60,000 nt of DNA from Cryptomeria japonica (Eukaryota > Streptophyta > Pinopsida > Cupressales > Cupressaceae), in assembly GCF_030272615.1 (NCBI RefSeq), contig NC_081414.1, positions 526,299,137-526,359,136 on the forward strand. The letters are read 5' to 3'. How positions within the stretch are numbered: the first letter of the stretch is position 1; each line of letters starts with the position of its first letter. A program made the translations under genes and the position numbers. The notes under the pieces were generated by a model. It was not told where the DNA came from and did no database searches. It worked only from the letters and a program-made list of their open reading frames with translations. Below, in pieces: positions 1-11,585 of this stretch.

Positions 1-590
1 TCGTATATCCATACTACTAGCAGTTTGTTGATTGCAAACTTGCCTTGTGTAGTCAACTAGAATCATTCAGCTTAAGCTTAACTTCAATTGTCACCTCTTC
101 ATTGATATGCATCAACTAGATGGTGTCTATGCCTACAGTGATGATTTGAACATCATAAAGCTTTCCTTCGAAGATCGCACTAGCCTTGTGGAGATGGTCC
201 TGCGATGTCAAAACAAGACCTAGTTAGAATTTCATCAAAGATCAATCATTGCTCTTACATTCCTTAGTATTAGGATTAGATTCTTTTCTTCGCCCTCATC
301 TTTTTTCCTTTTTTCAAATCTAAGTTAGTAAGAGCCTGTGTTCCAGCAATATTCAAAGCAAATCGGAAGTTCAAGCATCAAGTGTAAGTCCCCTTGTGAT
401 TCCAACAAATCACATCATACCACAAAGAGCTTATCCACACGTAGAGACCCTACATACAAGAACCTTGGAGTCATCCTGATTGATCCTTTTTCGCGATATC
501 TTCAGCAATCAGAGGCTTTACTCAAGAGAGGATAAGGTACCTTTAGGTATTTTATTCTGTGTTTGATAGTGTACAAAATACACGTCAACA
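1..590 (+). mobile_element. 3' part (R-U5) of an LTR, element truncated by the window
   Basis: This stretch aligns end to end with 4364-4953, the right part of unit A, at roughly 80% identity by eye. It ends in the same kind of terminus (GTCAACA; unit A ends ATCAACA). It also shares blocks with 11850-12400 and 22860-23477, such as the GTAAGTCCCC segment and the GTTCAAGAGAGGATAAG segment. The U3, TATA box and left end lie before the window, so it cannot be said whether this is a solo LTR or the 3' LTR of a full element. No ORF of note is present. Confidence 0.8.
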
Positions 591-633
591 GCATCCAAAC
601 TCGATCTCACTCATTTCCATCCCTCATCATTGC
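591..633. other. Short spacer between two LTR insertions
   Basis: About 43 bases of pyrimidine-rich sequence between the end of the first LTR and the target duplication of unit A. Its composition resembles 4959-5500, so both are probably pieces of one older host sequence split by unit A. Confidence 0.5.
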
Positions 634-638
634 CATCC
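634..638 (+). repeat. Target site duplication CATCC, left copy of unit A
   Basis: Five bases directly before the TGTTGTGACG end of unit A, matched exactly at 4954-4958 after the CAACA end. Confidence 0.75.
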
Positions 639-1093
639 TGTTGTGACGTATTCACACATCGCCCCATTGCAAATGGGGACCCCTACTTTTTTTTTGCTTT
701 CTGGGGTTTGCTTTCTAGATTTTTAGAGTTTTGTCTATTAGCCTTTGCATTTTTTAGTGTCACCAGGGGGATCACTAGTATGGCAGGCTCTACTTGAGCC
801 AGGGGGAGTCAGCAGGTGCTCCAGGATTAGGGTTTCTTTGAAAGTCTTCCTTAGGACAAAGTTTTGCTCTTGTTGCTAATTGTGTCTTGTTTGAGTTTGA
901 GGAGGTCAATGAAGCTTGGTGAGTGAATATCATCTTTGAAAGTCTGAGTTAGGTCAAATTGGTGAGTGATGAAGTCTAGAATGTCATCCTGATCCTGAAA
1001 TTTGACTGTCAGAAAAATTGAAGAATCCTCCAAAAACTAGATTTTGCAATATAACTCCTGGAGGTCCAAAACCACTCTCAAACATCCTGACAG

Positions 1094-1166
1094 TATATAT
1101 CGAATATAACTTAAAGTATAAGAATCTTTCTTCTTTCTTATACTTAAATGTTATATTCCATATATG
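1094..1166. repeat. 31-bp-arm inverted repeat flanked by 8-bp direct repeats
   Basis: Arms 1094-1124 and 1135-1166 are near-perfect reverse complements (both AT-rich, containing GAATATAAC and AAGTATAAGAA) around a 10-base pyrimidine loop. ATCCTGAC occurs directly on both sides (1084-1091 and 1168-1175). This could be a tiny foldback MITE with an 8-bp target duplication or simply a stem-loop of the LTR; comparing a second family member would tell. Confidence 0.6.
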
Positions 1167-1196
1167 AATCCTGACGGAGAGACCAAAATGTCAAAT

Positions 1197-3335
1197 TTTG
1201 CTCCTGACCCTTCCAAAGGGTCCAAAGCGAATTTCAATTTCGCTCATGACCCTTCCAAAGGGTCCAGAGCGAATTCCTCTATAGGACATTCTACTTTGAT
1301 CCAAACTTAGAACTAACTCATTCCCAGGCATTGTTGAGGGCAAAACACTTATTTGGAGTGAAGAAATATGAAAATGAAATCAGAATTTGAGCATAAGGAG
1401 GAATTTCGCTCCTGACCCTTCCAAAGGGTTTAGAGCGAAATTCATATGAGACCCTTTTTTCTTCACAAAACCTTGAAATGAATGCTAACTTGGACTGGAG
1501 GATGATCAGGAGAGGCCTAATAAGTTATATCCAAGCCAAAGAAGGGAGGAAAAAGGTGAAAATGAGCCTAAAATGAGAATTTCGCTCCTAACCCTTCCAA
1601 AGGGTCCAGAGCAAAATTCACTTTTCCTCTATTTTGCTCTTTGATATGGCCAAGTTTTGGATTTTTGAGGCATGGTTGAGGAGGCTTTGATGCATATTTG
1701 CCTTTGAGAGGAGGTTTGAGGCAATGAAGTGGTAGAAATCAACCCAAAAGGAGAATTTCGCTCCTGACCCTTCCAAAGGGTCCAGAGCGAAATTCCCTAT
1801 ATGTCCTGTCCTTGGCCTAGGTCTAGAGCGAAATCCTCAGTTTGACCCCCTATCTTGCCTAAAATGATGAAAACGACCTTGTTTTGAGCTAATAGGATGG
1901 CAAATGGATTTGATTATTGTGAGGAGAAGTGAGTTTGATCAAGCTTGAAGGCAAAGAGAAGCAATGGAGTGTGAAATCAACCTTAGTCAAGAAGTTCGCT
2001 CCTGACCCTTCCAAAGGGTCCAGAGCGAAATTCCAAGGACACACCCATTTCTTCCTTGTTTGGATCAAGATCTTAGTTCCTTGGGAGTATTTGGAAGTAA
2101 ATCAACATGTTTTGCCTTAGGAAGTGAATGAGGGCGAAGGGAATGAAGAATCAAGCCTCAATCTTGAATTTTGCTCCTGACCCTTCCAAAGGGTCCAGAG
2201 CGAAATTCCTAAAATCTACCTTTTCCTCTCGATTTTATGTCTAGCCAAGTGTGGATCAAGATTGAAGATGTCCTTAGGCATGGCTTTGAGTAACTTATGA
2301 TCACCAAACGTGAAGGAATTGAGCTAAGACTAGAATTTCGCTCCTGACCCTTCCAAAGGGTCCAGAGCAAAATTCTTGAAGGACACCTATTTTCCCTTGG
2401 AGATGGTCAAATCCTTGGTTTTTATGGCATAGATAGGTGTGGAGTGACGTGTCCTTGCCTTTTGAGGTGGTTTGGAGTTGAAAGAATGAAGAAATGTGCT
2501 CAAAACTAGAATTTCGCTCCTGACCCTTCCAAAGGGTCTAGAGCAAAATTCCCAAAATCCCTCTTTTCCTTCCATTTTTTTGTCAAGCTAAGTGTAGATC
2601 AAGGTAGATTGAGCTTGGAAGGACCACTAGGCATGCCTTTGAATTGATTGTGGCCACCAATGATCTAAATTTTGAGCTTAAACTAGGATTTCACTCCTGA
2701 CCCTTCCAAAGGGTCCAGGGCGAAATCTTAAATAGGTCCTATCCCTGGCCATGATTTTTAGCGAAATTCTCCTTTCTAGCCATTTTGAGGGTCAAACAAG
2801 TGTTGCATGCATGGGAGAGGGATCCAAAGATGAGAGTCCAAGTATAGAGAGTGAAAAGGATAGACCTTGGTGAAGGAAAACAAGCAAGTTAAGAATTTCG
2901 CTCCTGACCCTTCCAAAGGGTCCAGAGCGAAATTCCCCAAATCACCTAGTTTGCCCATGATGAAGGTCAAGGTATGAATTCCTAAGCTTTGGTGGAGAGA
3001 AGGCTAGCATGTGCTTGTCTTGGGAGGCATTTTGGAGTGGAGAAATGATGGAATTTGAGCTTAGTCAAGAATTTCGCTCCTAACCCTTCCAAAGGGTCCA
3101 GAACGAAATCCTTGAAAACTCCATTTTGCTCCAATTTTGCATCAAACTTGATCTTGGTGAGGTAATGTTGAGAATGAGGTCTGATTGAGCAAAACCTATT
3201 CCTTGACAATTTTGGAGGTTAATGACTTGATCTTGGTGAGGTAATGTTGAGAGGTCATGTTGAGAATGAGGTCTGATTGAGCAACATTGTCAAAAGTCGC
3301 TCCTGACCCTTCCAAAGGGTCCTGAGCGAAATTCT
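1197..3335 (+). repeat. 13-copy array of a 40-bp hairpin motif in the U3 of unit A
   Basis: A motif of the form TTTCGCTCC-TGACCCTTCC-AAAGGGTCC-AGAGCGAAA recurs, starting near 1197, 1236, 1404, 1579, 1752, 1991, 2166, 2333, 2509, 2686, 2892, 3069 and 3296. It is a nested inverted repeat: GACCCTT pairs with AAGGGTC, and TTCGCT with AGCGAA. Most intervals are 167-177 bp; four are longer (206-239) or very short (39). The sequence between motifs is much less conserved. No coding function is apparent. Because motif conservation exceeds spacer conservation, protein binding or structure is possible; that is inference. Confidence 0.88.
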
Positions 3336-3989
3336 TATAGGGCCTGTCCTTGGGAAGGATTCTAAGGCAAATTCTATCTCGATGCCTTCTTGTTAATAAT
3401 TTAAGGTAAGAAATGCTATGAACAGGATAAATATATCATGTGTACTTGATCATCTTTTGGTTTGTGTTGCAGGTGAAAGAAAATCAGGCCAGGACAAGGA
3501 CGACCTATTCTAAGCCCATCATCATCAAGGACACTCCAAATGCATGGAGGAAGACTTCAAGTGTTCGAGAAAAGCATTGGGAGATTTCAAGTGTTCAAGG
3601 AATTGCAAGCTATCTACAAAACCTTCGCTTCGCCACACTAATGAACCACAAGATGACAAAGAAAGGCTTTGCCAGCACTTCAAGGCAAGATATGCTACCG
3701 GAGGAAGAAGACTTGACCATAAGGAAGCCTCATCAAGCACAGGGGAGTCAAGGAAGTACATCATTCATCGCGTCAGAAACAGAGGAGGATCAACCAAGTC
3801 ACAAGCGTTAGACAAGGTGGCATCCTAGTCATCATTCCTCTAATCGGATTGGTCCACCTCAGCATGACCAAATTCAATGTACCTAATTTATCAGTGATGG
3901 CACAAACTTCGGTGTACCTACCCCTGCTTCCTATTGGTCCTCACTCCTAGAATGTAATTTTCTCATTTGCTAAGGAAGTTTGTTGTAAC

Positions 3990-4007
3990 AAACCCTAATT
4001 AGGGTTT
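3990..4007. promoter_or_regulatory. Palindromic telobox upstream of the TATA box, unit A
   Basis: AAACCCTAATTAGGGTTT is a perfect 18-bp palindrome of two Arabidopsis-type telobox half-sites (AAACCCTAA). The same palindrome stands at 22501-22518 in unit C and a partly eroded form at 11486-11500 in unit B, each about 65-90 bp upstream of a TATA box. Telobox motifs are established plant promoter elements in translation and replication genes. Confidence 0.7.
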
Positions 4008-4070
4008 CTATCCTTTAATCCTAGCCATTGATTCTAAGTCAATCAGAGCCGTCAATTTGTAAAGGGCTCT

Positions 4071-4080
4071 CTATATAAAG
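4071..4080 (+). promoter_or_regulatory. TATA box of unit A LTR
   Basis: CTATATAAAG follows a conserved GGGCTCT and precedes the conserved CTCATTTGTAAGG block. The counterparts are 11576-11585 (unit B) and 22581-22588 (unit C). It marks the probable U3/R boundary. Confidence 0.7.
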
Positions 4081-4953
4081 CCTTGGCTCCTCATTTGTAA
4101 GGTTTAATAGTTAATAGTCGGGGAATAGTTAGAGATAGTCAATAATCAGTAGTGTTAGTTCAAGAGCAATTAGCTTTTAAGGTAGAGTAGAAAGAGAAGG
4201 CAAAGATTGTTGTCAAGACATTGTTGCAAAAGACATGTAAACTTCATTGAAGAAATGGTGAATTCTATGTGTTAATTCGACAATTTGCATGGTCTCTATA
4301 CTTCTCAAGTTTAATTTCATGTTATTAGATGAATGGAAGAAATTTGTCTGATCAATGGCGAAATTTGTATATCCATACTACTAGTGGTTTGTTGATTGCA
4401 AACTTGCCTTGCGTAGTCAACTGGAATCATTCAGCTTAAGCTTAACTTCAATTATCGCTTCTTCATTGATATGCATCAACCTGACGGTATCTATGCTTGT
4501 AGCAATGATCTGAACATCATAACGCCATCCTTAGAAGATCGCACTAACCTTGTGGAGATGATCCTAGCATGTCAAAGCAAGACTTAGTTAGAGTTTCATC
4601 AAAGGTCATCCATTGTTCTTACATTCTTAGTGTTAGAAATAGATCTCGTTTCAACCCTTTTCCTTTTTTCCTTTTTCAAAATCAAGGGCCAGTGAAATTC
4701 CACGTTCTAGTAATATCCAAAGCAAATCAGATGCTCAAGTCATCGAGTGTAAGTCCCCTTGTGATTCCAGCAAAATCACATTATACCGCGAGAAGTTTAT
4801 CCACACGTACAGACCCTACATACAAGAACCTTGGAGTTACTCTGATTGATCCTTTGACAAGATCTTCAGCAGTCGGGAAACTTTGTTCAAGAGAGGATAA
4901 GATACCTTGGTATTTTATTCTGTGTTCGCATGTGTATGAAAAACACATCAACA

Positions 4954-4958
4954 CATCC
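4954..4958 (+). repeat. Target site duplication CATCC, right copy of unit A
   Basis: Exact repeat of 634-638, immediately after the CAACA end of unit A. Confidence 0.75.
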
Positions 4959-5594
4959 CCATTTCCCCCTTCCATCTCATCACCTATACCCTTCACCTAC
5001 ACTACCCTCCCCTACCTTTCCATTTTTCCTATCATATCCTAAAACTTCATTCACTATCCCCATATACCCCATCCTAACCTCCTTACTCATCTACCTACCA
5101 CTCTACCTCCTACCCCTATCCCATCCTAATCTACCTTCCATTTCCTACATTTTCTAGCCCCGCCCCACCCTACCCATGTACCCCTATCCTATCCTATCCT
5201 ATCCTATCCTTTCCCTTACCTACCACTCTACCTCCTACCCCTATCCCATCCTAATCTACCTTCCATTTCCTACATTTTCTAACCCCACCCCACCCTACCC
5301 CCTTACCCTTTTTACTACCCCTTATACCTCCCGTTCCACTTTACTCCCCATATCCTAACTCCTTCCATTATCCATTATACCTCTCTACCCCACCGTAGCA
5401 CTCACTCTACCTATTTCCCCACATCCATATCCTTTATGTCTCCCTTTCCCCAACATCTTTCTTCTTCCCTTCCTCACGTGGCACTTCCCCTACCACTCTT
5501 ATCTTCCATCACATTTCCATTCATCACCTTTTTGGGCCCCACTTTAAACTCAAAATGGAGAATTAAATAAAGTTTTTAAGGGCTTTCCTTGCTG
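4959..5594. repeat. Pyrimidine-rich spacer with a 125-bp tandem duplication and CCTAT microsatellite
   Basis: The + strand is almost all C and T from 4959 to about 5510. A segment of about 83 bp at 5093-5175 is repeated at 5218-5300 (offset 125). Between them lies a short pure CCTAT microsatellite (about 5183-5207). From 5530 the sequence changes to a GGGCCCCAC-containing AT-rich stretch resembling 12465-12510, which suggests that both flank unit B as parts of one older host region. ORFs here are low-complexity Pro/Leu/Tyr translations and not genes. Confidence 0.8.
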
Positions 5595-5599
5595 GGACC
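5595..5599 (+). repeat. Probable target site duplication GGACC, left copy of unit B
   Basis: The five bases before TGTTGTGACC read GGACC; the five bases after the CAACA end at 12400 read AGACC. One mismatch in five is compatible with an old insertion. Confidence 0.5.
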
Positions 5600-6109
5600 T
5601 GTTGTGACCTTTTCACACATCGCCCCATTGCTAACAGGGACCCCCTCTTTTCCGGCTTGCTGCGTTGTTAGGTTAGGGTTTTGGCTGCTTAGTGGGCAAT
5701 TTTGTGTTTCTCGTGCCCGAGTCTCGGAGTTTTTGATCATGCCTAGTGTTGTTTAGGGTTTTTGAAGTTGGAAGGATCAAGTTGCAAACGTTGATATTTT
5801 AATGATCCTAAATTTTGTCTAAGTGTTAACCTTTTGAACGTTAACGTGTTTTTTAAACACGCATGTCAGTGATTTTAAAGTGCCAAGGTATTCCCAGACC
5901 TTTTGGAGTTGTTTTCTCGCTCCTAAGGTATTATTTAATTTGATTTCGCACTTTATCCCGATAATTTCCTAGCGTTTCGCTCATTTTTTGGGAAAATTTG
6001 CCTAAGTCCAGTCTAATTTTGAAGTTTCTAAGCGATTTTGAGTGGTTAAATTGTCAAATTCCTAAGGGAAATCCGTATTCCAAGGGTTAGAAGGTCAAAT
6101 TCCATGCTA

Positions 6110-6670
6110 GAGGTGCTTTTCCCCTCATATTCCAGACTACCCACCCTTTTCCCCCACTCAAAATCCATACTACACATGGGTTTCCCCTGAAATCCATACT
6201 GGCTATGATTTTCCACCACTGTTTATCCATGCCTGGATCGATTTTCCCCTGGAAGTGCTAAATTTGGCTAAGTGTCAAGATTTTTCCAGACTGCCATTGA
6301 TTTTCCACCAGGAGTGCGGACTGAAGTGCGAACTATAGTACGAACAATGTTAAGGATGATTCCATGCCTGGGTCGATTATCCACTAGGATGTTTTGTGAC
6401 AAGTTAGTGCGGATTTTTGTGCAGACTCTCAGTCCATACCCAAGTCGATTTTCCACTAAGAGTATTTTGATGAGTTTTAAGTCTGGATTTTCATCCAGAC
6501 TGAGGTCAAATTTCCACCAGGGAGTGTTGTTTGCAAGTAAAGTGAATTTGGAGTGTAGATTCCTTGTCCAGACTGCCATCGATTTTCCCCTGGGGTGTTT
6601 TGTATGCATTTTGATGAGATTATGTATGGATTTTTATCCAAGCTAAGGTCAAATTTCCCCTGGAGACTCA
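6110..6670 (+). repeat. About ten copies of a TTTTCCCCTGG / TTTCCACCAGG motif in unit B
   Basis: Motifs of the form GATTTTCCmCyrGG occur near 6118, 6180, 6210, 6240, 6298, 6377, 6448, 6508, 6580 and 6650, often preceded by CCAGACTGCCAT or CATGCCTGGGTC and followed by AGTG. Spacing is mostly 60-75 bp. The array sits at the same place in the U3 as the arrays of units A and C but uses a different motif. Overlapping ORFs on both strands here (for example 6268-6646) are products of the repeat and not genes. Confidence 0.6.
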
Positions 6671-6891
6671 ATTTGGACTTAAATTGAAATATTTAATAAG
6701 TGAGCCCCATTTTAATTGTTTTTAAATGATGACTAATGATTATTTAAAATTTTAAAAGCAAAATTTAGTAACTTGCAATAAGCATTTAATATTTTAACCT
6801 TCTAGAAGCAAGTTAGTTTTTACCAAACAAGTATATATGCAGTGTTTTATCCCACATTGCTTGTGTGGTGAAAGTGAGAGGTAAAAGCAAG

Positions 6892-6900
6892 TATAAGAGA
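6892..6900 (+). promoter_or_regulatory. TATA-like site upstream of the unit B ORF
   Basis: TATAAGAGA follows a purine-rich stretch and lies about 1.28 kb before the first ATG of the decayed ORF at 8171. The leader between them has several acceptor-like TTGCAG and TTTCAG sites, compatible with a spliced 5' UTR. It could be the ORF's own promoter, separate from the LTR promoter at 11576. Confidence 0.3.
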
Positions 6901-7236
6901 GGAGTTTCTAACATTATTTTATAATTAAATCTGCCAGGTGTCTCCATGAAAGGCGATTTTTCTCCCTCATTGGCGAATTTTTGCAAAGTGCTGAAGTGAA
7001 GTGTTGGGTTGAGGATTCTTTCCTCCATTTTTTCCAACTAGGTTATTCATTCCCTTGCTGCCATTGAAGACCATTTTCAGATTTAACGTTTTTTCCAAGT
7101 TTTGCATTTTTTTCAAAGGTGGCAATTTTTGTTCTTTGGGAGTTAGGCGATTTTCTCCTCCATTTTTGCTTGTTGTTCCAACCTCCATTGTTGCAGATCC
7201 GAGCTGCCATTGAAGACATTTTCAGAATTTTAAGAA

Positions 7237-7254
7237 TGGCGCCATAACTGGGAA
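7237..7254 (+). other. PBS-like sequence inside unit B
   Basis: TGGCGCCATAACTGGGAA resembles primer-binding sites of plant Ty3/Gypsy elements (TGGCGCC start). No LTR end (CA) directly precedes it and no matching 3' LTR is present, so it may be a relic or a coincidence. Confidence 0.25.
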
Positions 7255-8170
7255 AATTTTGATTTTTATTTGGAGGGCTTTGTGTCGTTGTTTGGGGTGA
7301 TTTTCTTCATGCTTGGTGGCTGCCATCATCCCCAGCTCACTGATTTGTTTCAGATCTGAGGTTTGCTTCAAATTTGGCCTCCATTGTTGGCTACACATTA
7401 ATTCTCAGACTTCAATTTTCATTACCCAGCCAATTCCAACTTAGGCGATTTGCATTTGGAGGTGTTTTGTGGAGTTTTTAGTGCATTTTCAGACCATTTT
7501 ATCGTTGTTGCAGGTCTGAAAACTCCATTATAGGCGGTTGTTCTCAGAAATTTTCATTTCCAGCCACCTAACCACTTTGGCAATTTTGCTAGGAGTTGAT
7601 TCCTTAGCTATTTTCTATCATTTTCAGGAATTTTTAACTACTTTGCAAGGTGCTAGTAAGTCTAAAGTAATTAATTTTCAGAGTTGTCCTCGGAAATTTA
7701 TTTTTTATCAGCCACACTTACATTCCTGGATATGATTGTTTTCATCATCAAAACTGATTTTTATCGAGTTTGTGCATATTTTGAAGATTACAACATGCTT
7801 TAAAAGTCTGATTTTCAGGTTGTCTTCAGATTTGTTGACCTCCATTGTTGACTGCGGAAGGTGTCTTCAAACATACTTTGTGTGAAAACACAGTCTTTCA
7901 CACCTTTCCTTAGTCATCTCTGATCTGGTATATTCCTTTGCATTTTAGTTTGCATAATTTCCAAGCATAAGGAGGTATTAATGAATTTTATAGATAGTTT
8001 CCATGCCCTAGCATTGTCATACTTTGAATCTAATTGTTAAAATCTACCAAGAGTATGGATTATTTTCCTGACTTCATGCTCTAATTAGCTAAAATCTTTA
8101 GAAAGTCAGGAATTTTATCAAGAGCATTATTTATTTTCCTAAGTCTAACTTCAAGCTTCGTACAGGTACG

Positions 8171-11145
8171 ATGTCAAAGTCCGGATTTAAGGAAAGGAAA
8201 AAACTACTGAAGATGCTAGAGACTGGATTCTATCCAGAGCTCAAGATTTCATCCAGATGGAAGGCGATCACAGATACAAACATGCATTTCCTAGATTGGG
8301 ACCAGATGCGACAGCGAATGTTCGGAGTCGAAAATCAAGTTCCTTCCCCAGCATATGCAAACATTATGAAGAGTGGTATTTTTCATGCCATTGGATTTCC
8401 ATAGTCCATACAGTGCAGTGAGCTTATCCTGGAGTGTGCACAATGTTATGATCCACTCACGCAAATGATCAAGACTCCTAAGGGCGTTGTTATTGCCTAC
8501 CTTGCTGAGGATGCTATTGCCGAGGTGTTCGGAATTCCACCCGGAACAGACATGAAGGATGTGACCAAGGATGGATATACAAAAAGATACACAAAGAAGA
8601 TGGGTGTATGCAAGAATTTGATAAACAAAGAGTGGATGATTGAGCCTAGGTCTCATCATTCCAAGGCTCCCAAGACACTCATGTGCATAGACTTCAAAGA
8701 GGAGTATAGCAACTTGATATTCCTATTCAACAGAGTGATGGGGATGCCGCAGGGAGCAATATTCGATGGATGTTCTATTTCATCCAGGATTGTCTTAGAG
8801 GAACATTAGTAAATTGATATAAGATTATAAGTGACAATCTGGACTTTTAGTTGAGGAATGCAGTGCGGTCCAAGTCATTCGCCATGACTTCTTACCTGGT
8901 ATACCCGCTTGCACAATTCGTTTCATATAGAGGATTAATATGCAAAGGTGAAGTCGGGAATGGGCAAGGACAATTCAGGAGTCATGAGTGCTACCCCCAG
9001 CTGAGCATGTATAGAATTGAAGACTACAAGAGAGTGAATGATGCATTCACTATGTACATCACACGGATGCTGCAAGGCGGAATCCACAGAAGATTGTCCA
9101 AGGAGGCAACAGAGCTAATAGAGAAATATGGATCATGGTATATTCAATTTCCCACTTTCACGTACCTTAGGATTCATGGGTTTCAATCTAAACCCTACAG
9201 ACTTCCTAGGTATCCAACCAACAAAATGATATTGTTGGAAGTGGTGAGACAACTTTTAGAGTTCGATGTCATCCAAAGAGAGAAGCATATGACAGGCATG
9301 ACATTCCCTATTTCAGTTGGGAAGACGTCAAAGGTTTGTCAGTCTGCCATAGCCGCTAGCACTGCGAGTGAGGAGCTTGAAATATATCGATTTGCTACAT
9401 ATAAGAAAAGAGAAAGATTTGATCCAGACAAGAAAGTAGGAAGGATCGGGGGAGAGAAGTTCATCCACAGAGTTGACATAGAAGAATATTGGTTCAACCT
9501 AATGGACGAGCAAGCAGTGAAAAGAAGAATATGGTCCAAAATGTCAGTGGATTTCATGAGGAAGTGTGGACTTTTCCTCATTCCTGATCAAGTGTTAGAT
9601 GACAGAGATCATACGCATCCACAGTATGAGAGTGAAATGAAGAAGGCAATCTTATTGCCAAATTGGTCAGAGTCAAAAGAGATTGACCTGAATATATTAA
9701 TGAGAGAGGTCTTGAGTTTCTCCCGTGCATGGGTAGATATACAGATGAATAAGTTAGTTGATATGGGTGTTCCCTTCACTTATGAAAGGATGAAGCCGGA
9801 AGAGTCTCCTTTCAAGGATGATCAGAGGACTATCGGTGATGTCAGGATTTATGCAGACGAAGAGAGTCAAGCTCCCAAGAGAAGGAAGAACACGCCAGGA
9901 GAAGTCAAGCCTAGAGGGAAGAAGATTGAGGAGGTGAAGAAGAAACAAAAGACTATCATTCCTCCATTTATCATTCCTTCACCCCTTCTCAGTGTCTCAT
10001 CAATCAAAGTGATTGAAATAACAGAGCAGAACAAGGTGACTCAGAATATTCAGGAGTTACATGCCACAGCAACATCTGCACCTCCAAATGAGAATGATGA
10101 TCAGTCAGGATCCCCTACTGTCCTTTTGGAGGTTAGTTTGGGAAATGAGGTATACGATTGGACCAGGAATAATCTTGATGATGGTAATGATGTTATCTCG
10201 GCATTGAGAGGACTTCATCGAGAAATGTGTCTTGATGATGGTATGGAGATGGCCGCTATTCCTGAATGGCTGGTGAGAAGTATGGAGAAAAGTAAACAAA
10301 TGATAGAGGTACAGCCTATTGACGACATTGATGACTACCTAGCAAGGAGTGCTAAGGAGAAAGAACCCCAGATAGCGGAGATTTTGTCACACATAACTAG
10401 AGATGAGATAGGAATGCGGATTGCGCAAATTGTTGTTCCTATTGCAGGCATGACAACAGACATTGCTATTCCTATGGATTTCCAAATCACTTCAGTTGCC
10501 CTTGGTCGTACATCCAGAAAACAAGAATTTCAGGAGGTTGGTGAAAACCTCAAGGCAATCGATGCAAGGTTAGACAAAGAGATTGCGGAGAAAGAAAGGT
10601 ACAGAGAAGAGAATATCAAACTTAGAGAGTATATTGCAGGGATAAGGTGTGAAAATCCCACCTTTATTTCCCCTATTGCAGTTGACCATGGAATGCATTC
10701 ACACTATGAGGCAACAAGAGGTACACTCTCGGAGGTGGAAAAGTGGATTGAAAATACAAGAAAGCAGGCAGATGATTTCCTTACTCAGTTTGTCCATGCA
10801 TATGATAGGACAACAGGGCTCGCATTTAGAATCCAGTATTTGGAGGGAGTTTGGGAGGAATTCCGGCCTATTCAAGAGAAGACTATTCCACGCCTCCAGG
10901 CTTTGAAGAAGATTCCTAATTCCACCTTGGTCAGCGAGAACAATGTGCACAGTGGAGACAGATATGATTTCCATGGCTAGTATTATGCATTAGCCGTGAA
11001 GAAATCAACTTATGAGAACGCCCAATCGAGTTGTATGGAGATGGAGGGATTGATTCAGGACATTCAGATGAAGATCCTTGCCTCGATTGAGGAATTATTG
11101 GGTGTTGATGTTAGTGATGCTAGTGGTTACACTTCGCCGGATTAA
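8171..11145 (+). pseudogene. Decayed retroelement-borne ORF (about 990 codons), PMD-like motif possible
   Basis: Open segments 8171-8404, 8405-8809 and 8851-10980 plus a 54-codon tail to 11145 are one broken reading frame: TAG at 8402, a frame change near 8766, TGA at 8815, TAG at 8848 and TAG at 10978. Several stops fit CAG-to-TAG or TGG-to-TGA changes. The ATG at 8171 follows an acceptor-like TACAG. The N-terminal part has the segment AEDAIAEVFGIPPG, similar in form to EAMKAVTGLPTTG in the ORF at 16821-20108 and to the GLPxxG turn of plant mobile domain (PMD) proteins. A charged, lysine-rich linker follows (about 9850-9960) and the C-terminal third is probably coiled coil (10530-10900). There is no gag, protease, RT or integrase motif. 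The function is unknown; the PMD link is inference from a short motif. Confidence 0.6.
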
Positions 11146-11485
11146 GAGACAAGATGAAATTTATGTATTTTTGCCAGTTGGACTCTTTGAAGAAGAGTCA
11201 GATAAACGACTTGGTCTCTTTGTTGATTCATGTTCATAGTTCGCAAAAGCTCATGCCAGATTGGGAGAACACTTTGGATGCTTTATCGGATTCACTGGAC
11301 GTGATTGATTTACAATAGGATACCTTGCCTAGCATTTCCATGGAGGAGTTAGATTGAGTATTGGCTAGATTCTTGGAGTATGCTAGGAGAGAGAAAGATG
11401 CACGAAGAAATCTTCTAGAAGAATCCCTATTTGATGACTAGGTATCTTTTCATTGGACCATATGTAGGTGGCGCCATTTTTTATT

Positions 11486-11500
11486 AAACCCTAATTAGGG
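11486..11500. promoter_or_regulatory. Eroded telobox palindrome, unit B
   Basis: AAACCCTAATTAGGG followed by AAATTCTAGGGTTTT: the palindrome seen intact at 3990 and 22501 with its right half altered and a further TAGGGTTT nearby. It lies about 80 bp upstream of the TATA box at 11576. Confidence 0.55.
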
Positions 11501-11575
11501 AAATTCTAGGGTTTTGTTGGCATGATCTCGGCCGTTGATCTTGGATCAATCTGAGCCATCCATTTTGTAAGAGAC

Positions 11576-11585
11576 TCTATATATG
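11576..11585 (+). promoter_or_regulatory. TATA box of unit B LTR
   Basis: CTCTATATATGCC context, followed by CTCGTCTCTCATTTGC, aligned with the TATA regions of units A and C. Confidence 0.6.

Larger units (their letters stand above)
639..4953 (+). mobile_element. Unit A: 4.3-kb solo LTR with target site duplication
   Basis: The left end is TGTTGTGACG and the right end ACATCAACA, an imperfect TGTTG/CAACA inverted terminus. The 5 bases before it (634-638, CATCC) are repeated exactly after it (4954-4958), which defines one integration event. There is no second copy of the ends inside and no PBS, gag or pol, so the whole 4315 bp behaves as a single solo LTR. In order it contains a foldback hairpin (1094-1166), a 13-copy hairpin-motif array (1197-3335), a splice-acceptor-like TTGCAG near 3470 followed by a short ORF (3440-3811, not recognised), a telobox palindrome (3990-4007), a TATA box (4071-4080) and R-U5 to 4953. 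A 4.3-kb LTR is long for plants, although multi-kilobase LTRs are known. The alternative reading, a full element with LTRs at 1-590 and about 3900-4953, is contradicted by the target duplication. Confidence 0.78.

Noticed and set aside
4930-5358. Pro/Leu/Tyr-rich ORFs
   Set aside because: Translations of the pyrimidine-rich tract and its tandem duplication, no start context or motif.
7237-7254. Primer-binding site proving a full element in unit B
   Set aside because: Only partly similar, not preceded by an LTR end, and no matching pair of LTRs around it; kept as a low-confidence feature only.
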